Origin: Aedes albopictus
Taxonomy: Eukaryota > Arthropoda > Insecta > Diptera > Culicidae
Length of the DNA: 64,000 nucleotides
Reading direction: 5' to 3'
NCBI RefSeq assembly: GCF_035046485.1
Contig: NC_085137.1
Location: 314,351,164 to 314,415,163 of the forward strand
This document shows, in pieces, positions 56,109-64,000 of the stretch. The number at the start of each line of letters is the position of its first letter. Positions within the stretch are counted from its first letter, which is position 1. Made by a program: the position numbers and the translations under genes. The notes beneath the pieces were generated by a model, which searched no databases, was not told the origin of the DNA, and was given only the letters and a program-made list of their open reading frames with translations.

Positions 56109-57071
56109 TACCGTAATCTAGGGGGAAATTGATCACTTTTCCTCTATTCTTTTCAATAAAATCAGGTACAATGCATATGATTCCGAACAAATATTTTTAA
56201 AACATGTACTGAGTGGACCTGTTTCAAGTCCCGTAAACGAAAATCTTACAAGAAACTGCTACATTTAGTAAAAATTGTTCAATTGGTTAAATTTAAAAAT
56301 ATTCAATCCGGGGTGAAGTTGGTCAACAAATGACATAACATTCTAAGACTGGAAAATTATTGAACTAACTAAATGTGATGATGCTGAATCTGAATAAGTT
56401 TTTAAATTTTTTACAACTGATGTATTTTGTATGTTAAAAACAAAATAAAATTTGGTTGATAATAGAATGACCCACATTAAACGCCGAAAGGTAGTCAATT
56501 TCATGAAAAATTGTCTTACTTTCGCAAAAATATGCGATTTTCTAATATAACTTATTGTTAACATCAATTTATCTCGAAACTATGTTCAATGCGGCTGCCA
56601 TGAATGAATAAAAGGGTTTTATGAGTCATCTGAGGGTTCATTCAAATATCACGTAACGCAATGAGGGGAGGGAGGGGGTCCAGCACTGTGTTACGCTTCA
56701 TACAAAATTTCAAAATCTTCCATACAAAAGTTGTTACGTGGGGGAGGGAGGGGGTCTAAAATTGTCATATTTTGCGTTACGTAATATTTGAATGAACCCT
56801 GATATACAAGGCGTTGATGGGAGACGAATTTTTGAGGGAGAGTCTTTTTACCGAGTTTTTATACACATCCTAAAACGTCGATATTTTTATGTGAAATCTG
56901 ACAAAATTGGCATAAAACCATCTACAATTCATCTTACTATATTCACAAAATTGATTTACGTCAAAAGTTCTTCCAATGAAACAGAATTGTAGCGTCCTCA
57001 GCGTTTAAACGACATCGGTCCCATAGTGACCAACTTCACCCCGCTGATCAACTACCCCCCAGATTACGGTA
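56109..57071. mobile_element. TIR element, TA-flanked, between R1 gag and R1 RT
   Basis: [TA]CCGTAATCTAGGGGGAAATT at the left; inverse ACCCCCCAGATTACGG[TA] at the right. Non-coding, 963 bp, containing the nested MITE at 56633-56800. A truncated inverted relative is at 40250-40667. Confidence 0.8.
56633..56800. mobile_element. 168-bp MITE, AGGGTTCATTCAAATAT termini
   Basis: AGGGTTCATTCAAATATCAC and the inverse ATATTTGAATGAACCCT, continuing through GTAACGCAA/TTGCGTTAC; G-rich internal tracts. Nested inside the TIR element at 56109. Confidence 0.8.
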
Positions 57072-57141
57072 CTCTGAAAGCACTTCCGACCCATCTCTGT
57101 GTCGTTAAGTAATACTTGATTCTGGAAGTAACTTCCGAAAT

Positions 57142-58104
57142 CTTATACAGGTACCCGGATATCCCCAGACAGACGCAGGAGCGCAGAGGAAGAGCAAAAC
57201 GAACGGCGGGTGGTGTTCGCCGCTGCAAAAGCCGCGCTGAAGACCGAGATAAGAGCTAGCAAAAAGGCCTGCTATAAGGGTCTCTGTCAGAGTGCCAATG
57301 CGAACCGGTGGGGTGACGCCTACAGGATCGTAATGGCCAAGACGAGAGGTGTAATTTCTCCTACAGAGCAATCTCCAGAGATGTTGGAGGGAATTATCGA
57401 GGGGCTTTTTCCGTGTCATGATCCTAGTTCTTGGCCTCCTTTCATAGGACAGCCGGGAACTGGGGCTGGCGATGAGGAGAGGGTCACCGATGTGGAACAT
57501 GCGGGGATAGCAAAGTCCCTTAGCGTAGGTAAGGCCCCAGGTCCGGACAGAGTTCCGAACCTGGCCTTAAAAGTAGCTATTGCAGAGGCTCCCGAGATGT
57601 TCAGGGTTATGCAGACATGCCTGGACGAGGGAGTTTTCCCAGAAGCTGGGAAGAGGCAGACCCTGGTATTATTGCCAAAGGCGGGGAAACCACCCGGAGA
57701 CCCGTCGGCGTATAGACCAATATGCTTGATTGACACGGCGGGGAAGGTGCTCGAAAAGATCATCCTCAATAGAATGTTGAGGTTCACCGAGGGCGAAAAT
57801 GGACTTTTGAGTAACCAGGACGTCTTCCGGAAGGGGAGGTCCATCGTAGACGCTATCTTGTCGGTTACAAAAACCGCCGAGAAAGCACTCGAGCCTAAGA
57901 GGAGGGGAATTCGCTTCTGCGCGGTAGTGACTGTGAATGTAAGGAATGCGTTTAATAGCGCCAGCTGGTCTGCTATTGCCGATGCACTCTTGTATCTGGG
58001 GATACCGGAGTACTTGTACAAGATTCTCGAAAGTTACTTTCAGAATCGCGTACTAGTTAACGACACGGAGGTGGGTCGGAAGTGCTTTCACATAACCTCA
58101 GGAG
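57142..58104 (+). pseudogene. R1-clade reverse transcriptase fragment (ORF2)
   Basis: A 300-codon open stretch: SKKACYKGLC, WGDAYRIVMAKT, GKAPGPDRVPN, YRPICLIDTAGKVLEKIILN, VFRKGRSIVDAI, NAFNSASW and YFQNRVLVNDTEVGRK. NAFNSASW and the TSGV that follows are R1-type. Motif A, normally D-V-(K)-N-A-F, reads N-V-R-N-A-F: the catalytic Asp is Asn (codon 57936-57938). The endonuclease half is absent; the TIR element at 56109 lies between gag and RT. The 3' end is cut at 58105 by a GC-rich terminal repeat, so FADD is missing and the last codons of the open frame are transposon-derived. Confidence 0.85.
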
Positions 58105-59629
58105 TAGACCTGTGCGCCGCCGCGCCACGCCGCCGCCGCCGACACTTTTTGTCCCACGCCGACGCCGACTGAGGTATCGGCGGCGCGCCATACGCCGCTG
58201 TTTGTCACGCTGCCGATTTTCATTTTTCACGCCGTTGATCAGTGCACGAACAAAATCAGGTTTACATGAAGTTAAGATAAAAAAAATCTCACGATCATTT
58301 TCATAACAGTTTGACCTTGACTACAATAATTGATTTCTCAACCTTTAGAACTGTTTTTTTAATTAGATATTATTGATTATTCATCATTTTCATCTCTCCA
58401 GAAGTACCTTTAGAAATTCTTCCAGAAGGATTCATTGATGCTTCCAGGAGATCCACCTGGGATTCCTCCAGAAAATTCTCAGGGATGTCTCCAGGAGTTT
58501 CATCATTGAAAATTGTTTCAGGAGATCTTTCAGGAAGATCTCGACAGGAGTACCTTCAGGGAAAACTCATCAAAGAATTCTTTCAGGAGACTTCAGGGAT
58601 GCCTCCTAGAGATTCATCAGAGATTCATCGAGAAGATCCTTCAGGGATTCTCATAGGAGGTCCTTCAGAGATGAGCTTGTGAGTTCTTTCGTGGATTCTT
58701 CCTGAAGTTCCTTCAGGAATTCCTATATGAGTTTCTTTAGCAACTAGTCTAGGAGATGCTTCAGAAATTATTCTAGAATTCCAACATTCCTCTTGGAATT
58801 ACTTCGGGATGCCTCAAGATTTGTTTCAGAGATTCTTCGGTAGTCTCTCCAGGAGTTCGGTCAGAGATCTCCCTAATAGCTTCAGGAGGATTCAGGGACG
58901 CCTCCAGATGTTCATTAGGAATTCATTCAGAAGTTCCCTAAGCTATTTCAACGGGAGTTTATTCTGGTATCCTTCTAGAAGTCCCTTTAGAGATTCTTTC
59001 AGGAGGAGCCTGGAGATCCATCAAGAATCCAGGGAGAAGTTCCTTCAGCAACTCCTGCAGGACTGTGCAGGAGGTCTTTAAAAATAAGTTCCTACAGGGA
59101 TTTATGTTGAAGTTCCTTTAGAAATTTCGACAGGAGTTCTTACAGAAAAAAACCCAGGAGTTCCATCAGAGATTCCTCCAGGAGATTCAGGGATTCTTGC
59201 AGATGTTTCTTCAAAGATTCCTCCTGCAATTCTTCAGGGATTCGTACAGAAATTTCTTCGAAAATCTCTACAAAAGTTCCTTCAAAGAATCATATAGGAA
59301 GATTCAAGGATACGTCCAGGAGAATTCAGGGATTACTCCAGAAGGTTATTTAGGGATTCCTATATAAGAGTTCCTTCCAAGATTTCTTCAGGATATCCTT
59401 AAGGGAATTCCTCGAGAAGTTCCTTGAGGAATTCTTCTGGAAGTTCTTCTGGGGATCCCTCCTGGGGTTCTTTCAGATTGTAAATTGAGATTGAGATTTT
59501 TTCAGGGAGACTCACGGATGCTTCCAGGAGTTACATCAGAGATTTCTCCAGAAGCTCTTCCAGGAATTCCTTCAAGAGTTTTTTCAGGGAATCTTGTTGG
59601 AGTTCTTTCAATCATTTCCTTAGAATTAT

Positions 59630-59707
59630 ACTGCCATGAACCGCATATCAGTCCCATGTTTGCTGGATTTCCTATGCAAATGGGACAGATATGCGATTCA
59701 CGGCAGT
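59630..59707. mobile_element. 78-bp MITE in satellite, ACTGCC(A/G)TGAA termini
   Basis: ACTGCCATGAACCGCATATC and the inverse GATATGCGATTCACGGCAGT, with GTCCCAT/ATGGGAC further in. Confidence 0.75.
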
Positions 59708-60230
59708 TTGATCATCCATATCGTTATAGGGTATTTTTGAGGGATTTTTCATGGAATTCCTCAATTTCTCTCTGGAATTCTTTTAGGAATTCTTCAGAGA
59801 ATACCTCCTGCAAATCCTTTCACCTACCCGGAAAGATCCGGGGGATTCCTCTTGAAAAACTCCGGAGATTCTTCCTAGATATTCTTTCGGGGTTTCCTAC
59901 TAGGCTTCCTTCGAGGATTTCTCCTTAAATTCTTTCGGTGATTCCTCCTAATTTTCTGTCGTTGATTCCTCCTGGAATTCCTTCGCGGCACCTCCTGGAA
60001 CTCTTTGTTGATTCCACTTAGAATTCCTTCGGAGATTCCTCCAGGAATTACTTCGGGGATTCCTCATAAAACTCGACCAGAAATTTCTCCTGGACTTCAT
60101 TTAGGAAATCCTCCTAGACTTTCTTCGGGGATTTCTCCTGAAATTCTTCCGCGGATTCCTTCAGGAATTCCTTCGGAAATTTCTCAAAATTGCTTCGGAG
60201 ATTCCTCCTGGAATCCTCCAGGAATTCCTT

Positions 60231-60267
60231 ATGTGTTGGTGGTTCATCGATTGAACCACCAACACAT
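60231..60267. repeat. Perfect 16-bp hairpin inside satellite
   Basis: ATGTGTTGGTGGTTCA (60231-60246), loop TCGAT, TGAACCACCAACACAT (60252-60267). Part of a roughly 75-bp non-satellite insert extending to about 60300. Confidence 0.85.
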
Positions 60268-62961
60268 CAATTCGCGGCGAATGAACTATCAATATCATCA
60301 GAAATTCCTTATGGAAATCCTCTGGGGATGCCTCCTAGAATTCCTTTTAGAATTTCTTCTAGAATTCTTTCGAGTATTCCTCTTGAATTCCTTCAGGAGT
60401 CCTCGTAGAATTCCTTCTGAAATTGCTTCAGTGATTTCTCCTATAAATCGGTCGGGGATTCCTCCCGGAATTCGGTTGGGGATTTCTCTTTGAATTCCTT
60501 CGCGGATTTCTCCTAGAATTCCTACGGAAATTTCTCCTGTACTTCCTTTGGGGATTCCCCTTGAAAATTCTTCGAGTCTTTCGCTTTGAAATCCTTCGGA
60601 AATTCCTCCCGGAATTCTTTTAGAGGTTCCCCCTGGGACTCCTGCGGGGATTTCTCCTGGATGTTTTTCGGGGATATCTACTGGAATTCCTTCAAGAATT
60701 TTCCAGGAATTCCGTCGGGAATTCCTTCTGGACTTCCTTCAGAGATTCCTCCTGGACTTCCTTCGGGGATTTCTCTTGGATTTTTTTCGAGGATCGCTAA
60801 TGGAATTCCTCCAGGAATTCCTCATGGAAATCCTCTGGAGATTCCACCTAGAATTCCTTCGGGAATTTATTCTGGAATTCTTTCGGGGATTCCTCTTGGA
60901 ATTTCTTTGATAATTTCTCCTAGAATTCTCTCAGGATTTTTTTCTAGAACTCCTTAAGAGATTTATTCTGGATATTTTTCGTTGATTCCCCCTAGAAATC
61001 CTTTAGGGATTCTTTCTTTAATTGGCTTGGAAATTCACCCTGGAATTCTTTCGGGGTTTCCTCTTCGAATTCCTGCGAGAACCTCTCCTAGAATTATTTC
61101 TGGGGTTTCTTATGGATATCCTACAAGGGTTCTTCAAGGATATTTTTTTAAGGTTCCTCTTAGAAACACTTTGGGGATTTCTTCTCGAATTCCCTTAATT
61201 TTTTTTTCTGTAATTCCTTTGGAGATTCCTCCTGGACTTCCTTAAAAAAATCCTCCTGGGATTATTCAGGGACTTCTCTTGATATTCCGTCAAGGATTCA
61301 TTCTGGAATTCCTTCGGGGTTTCCTCCTAGAATTTCTTTGGTGATTCCGCTTAGAATTCTTTCGGAGGTTCTTTCTGAAATTGCTTCAGAAATTCCTCAT
61401 ATAATTACAAAAGGAATCCCCCAGGATTTTGTTCTTGAATTTCTTCGATGATTTCTCCTACAATTCTTTCGGAAATTCCTACTGGTATTCAATGATTCTT
61501 CCTAGAGTTCCTTCGAAGATTGCTTCTTGAATTTCTTTGGATATTTCTCCTGGGCATTCTAAGGAGATTCCTTTTAGAATTCCTTCGGGGTTTCCACTTG
61601 AAACACCTTTGAGGATTCCGCTTGTAATTTCTTCGGAGATTTATCGCGGAATTCCTTCGGTGGCGCCCTCTGGGATTCCTGCATGGATTTCTCCTGTAAT
61701 ATCTTCGGGGATTCTTTTTAGACTTCTTCCGAGGATTCCTTCTAAAATTCATTCGGGGATTCCTCCTGATGTTGCTTCGGGGATTACTCCCGGAATTCCT
61801 TCGGGATTTCCTAATAATTTTTCTTCAAATTATTTCGGAGATACCTCCTAGAACTCCTGCGGGGTTTCCTACGGAATTCCTTCGATGATTCATCCTGAAA
61901 TTCCTTAAAGAATTTCTCCTGGAATTCTATCTGGGATTCCTCTTTGACATCATTCGGGGATCCCTCCTTTCTCCTAGAAATCCCTTGAGGGTCCTGTTTG
62001 AATTCCTTTGGAAATTCCCACTGGAATTCTTTTGAGGATCCCTGCTGGAAATTCTTTGGGATTTTCCAGCTGGATATTTTTTGTTCATTCCTCTTAAAAA
62101 TCCTTAGGAGATTCCTCTACGAATTTCTTTAGAAATTCGCACGCGAATTCCGTCGGGGATTCCGCTTGGAATTCCCTTGGGAATGCCTGCTGTAATTCCC
62201 TTGCGATTCCTGATTGAATTCATTTGGGAAATCCTCATAGAATTTCTTTAGAAGATTCGTGCTGGTTTTCTTCTGAAATTCCTCTAAAACTCCAATCAGG
62301 GATTTCTTCAGAAATTTCTGCAGGGATCTCTCCAAGAGAGATTCTTGAACCATCAGAGATTACTGAAGAAGTTTTTTCAGGGTTTTATACAGCAGTTGCT
62401 GCAGATATTAGTCCAGAAATGTCTTGATGGATTCCTTCTGGAGTCGCTTCAAGGCTCCTCCTGGAATTTATTCTGAGATTCCTCTTTGAAACCATTCGGG
62501 AACTCCTTAGTGTCAATAGTGTGACCTTATGATGAAGTTTGATAGCTTCTGAAGGTTCTGAGAAAACAAAACAAAATCGATATTTTATTACCCTTCATTT
62601 GCAATGAAGTAATGCAACACGCATTACACTAAGGATACCGGTAATGTATCAATAGGTCCAATCACTGGTGACAGTGACGGACCCGAACAGAAATAAAAAA
62701 GGTATTCATTCTAACATAATCGTTCATGTCATCAATGGTCATAAAAAAGTTCAGACTACAAATTATAGAGCGCAATGACAAATTCTTTGCTTTGCCAATG
62801 TTAACAGTATGGTCAAATTTTGGTCACGCCGATTCACGCCGCCGCCGCCGCCGAAAGCTGGCACCGGCATGACGCCGATGACGCCGCCGCCGCCGGTCAA
62901 AAATGGCCCTCATGCCGCCGCCGAGCAAAATATAGTCGGCGCACAGGTCTAGTCTGTAGAG

Positions 62962-63206
62962 TAATGCGGGGCAAAAGTTCGCACCTAACAGACTTCACAA
63001 AATAACTATTGAACGAAAAGAAAATAATATCGTTTTTCTTCGTTAAACGGGTCCCTATCATGTTGCCTTCAAAACGTAGTACTAGATTTTTTCGCGTTCT
63101 TTTTGTAGGTTTAGTAATAGAATTTTTAAAGCAAGTACTCCAATGCGAACTTTTGCCCCATAGTGGGGGCAAAAGTTCGCATTATGCGGGGCAAAAGTTC
63201 GCACCT
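62962..63206. mobile_element. TA-flanked MITE, TGCGGGGCAAAAGTTCGCA termini, multiplied right end
   Basis: TGCGGGGCAAAAGTTCGCA at 62965 and its inverse at 63143-63160, with TA at 62962 and 63161. Two further direct copies of the terminus follow at 63163 and 63186. Confidence 0.75.
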
Positions 63207-64000
63207 TGCACTGGGTAGTTTATTGGTGTGATGTTCATTTATTTCATGTTAATTCATGTTCATCTTTTCACTTTAGCCATGAAATCTGTTTCTTTCTGTT
63301 CTTATGTGTTTTATGAAGACTTCCACAACTATCAACTAAGAGCTGTCCTTTATAGCGTTACTGAAGTTGTCAAAATACATTGTGGGGTAATCATACACTC
63401 AGGAAAATTGCATCATACTTAATGGCAAATATTCATGTGCCAAACCACATCCAAAGTATATGCAACCAATACCCGATTGCGCAGGCAAACTAGCGCATGA
63501 ATAGTATGTGCTCTTAATTGTATGAGTCGCTGCTGTATGGTGCCTCATCAAAAGTATGAGTCGCAGTAATGGAAAACATTTGTTTACCCTCATTGCAAAA
63601 ATCCATGTCCCGGACACATAGAAGGAATGAAGATTTTTTCCCCAGTGTAGAGATACGTGTTGCATAAAATGCATGAAAAAAAAATTAAATATGCAGCAAA
63701 ACTATTGAACGGGACTGTTATCGAATCTTATCCCCGTCAGTATGGTGATGGATTATAACTGTGAATTTACAAACTAAGCTATGAAACACCCCGGTAAAGT
63801 AGATGAACATAAGACCTTCAAGAACATACGAAAAGACACGACGAGGATGATGAAGAAAATGTTTTAAAATGTTTTTAGTCATTTTTCATTTATTGATTTA
63901 AATGCGTGAACATAATGTTTGCTTTACAATCAATCTTCTTACAAAACTACGTTCAGACCCTCTGTCGCAACGATTTCAGGGTGCATACTACTCATATTAT
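63207..64000. other. AT-rich end of window with one MITE
   Basis: 63395-63648 is a 254-bp MITE-like segment: ACACTCAGGAAAA at the left, inverse TTTTTTCCCCAGTGT at the right. 63780-63870 has a 28-codon basic open frame (MKHPGKVDEHKTF) too short to judge. No other gene. Confidence 0.4.

Larger units (their letters stand above)
58390..62510 (-). repeat. GGAATTCCTGGA satellite, block E (inverted)
   Basis: Plus strand reads GGAATTCCTTCGGGGATTCC with a mostly 24-bp (double-unit) periodicity, i.e. the satellite in reverse orientation. Open frames of up to 160 codons rich in IPSGIPP or SFRNSF are artefacts. Contains two small palindromic inserts (59630, 60231). Confidence 0.9.
58105..62951. mobile_element. 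4.85-kb unit bounded by TAGACCTGTGCGCCG TIRs, filled with satellite
   Basis: TAGACCTGTGCGCCG at 58105 and the perfect inverse CGGCGCACAGGTCTA ending at 62951, each followed inward by CGCCGCCGCC and CACGCCGA words. Same family as the 431-bp MITE at 27025. The interior has unique DNA (58200-58390, 62510-62820) around 4.1 kb of satellite. The flanking 8-mers (CTCAGGAG, GTCTGTAG) do not match and R1 coding does not resume at the right, so this may be one captured-array transposon or two separate MITE ends. Confidence 0.55.

Noticed and set aside
57210..58172. 320-codon frame taken as a complete protein
   Set aside because: The N-terminus is arbitrary and the last 20 codons are GC-rich transposon end; it is an RT fragment lacking the endonuclease and FADD.

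Overview
The window is animal nuclear DNA, almost certainly from an aedine mosquito (Aedes, e.g. A. aegypti or A. albopictus). The basis is tRNA-headed Feilai-type SINEs, R1-clade and APE-type LINE debris, many TA- or TTAA-flanked MITEs, AT-rich spacers, GT-AG intron signals and no prokaryotic gene organisation. It is intergenic or intronic 'TE graveyard' sequence. I find no intact gene. The only host-gene candidates are short exons: 513-1009 (+), 34024-34161 (-), 43663-43891 (-) and 54765-54896 (+), none assigned a function.

Layout. 0-4.4 kb: a small spliced gene candidate, then a GATGGCGG-rich tandem array (2380-3880) split by a 403-bp palindromic hAT-type MITE, a tRNA-derived SINE and a MITE. 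4.4-6.3 kb: first block of a degenerate roughly 12-bp satellite (consensus GGAATTCCTGGA). 7.5-14.9 kb: nested DNA elements (TIRs at 7531/8943, 9246/9682, 12864/14201), a 607-bp retroposon with an 18-bp target duplication, a broken hAT transposase, a TTAA-flanked MITE and SINEs. 15-21.6 kb: second satellite block, interrupted by a 777-bp copy of the same retroposon and a second TTAA MITE, with a recent 258-bp tandem duplication. 23.6-26.7 kb: a third block plus a roughly 300-bp tandem repeat. 26.7-31.5 kb: LINE endonuclease/reverse transcriptase remnants, the first split by a GC-rich 431-bp MITE with an 8-bp duplication. 35-38.5 kb: an LTR-like promoter region and truncated LINE tails. 38.5-41.2 kb: a second degenerate satellite and a SINE-in-SINE cluster. 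44.2-50.3 kb and 58.1-63.0 kb: two large satellite blocks, each bracketed by terminal inverted repeats. 53.8-58.1 kb: LINE RT, R1 gag zinc knuckle and R1 RT fragments with nested MITEs.

The parts do not form a pathway. The interest lies in nesting order, clean target-site duplications, and an abundant satellite (about 20 kb of 64 kb, estimated by eye) whose consensus has no stop codon in any of the six frames and twice sits inside TIR-bounded units. No virus-derived sequence, CRISPR array or true tRNA/rRNA gene was recognised. All calls come from reading the sequence; no database search was run.
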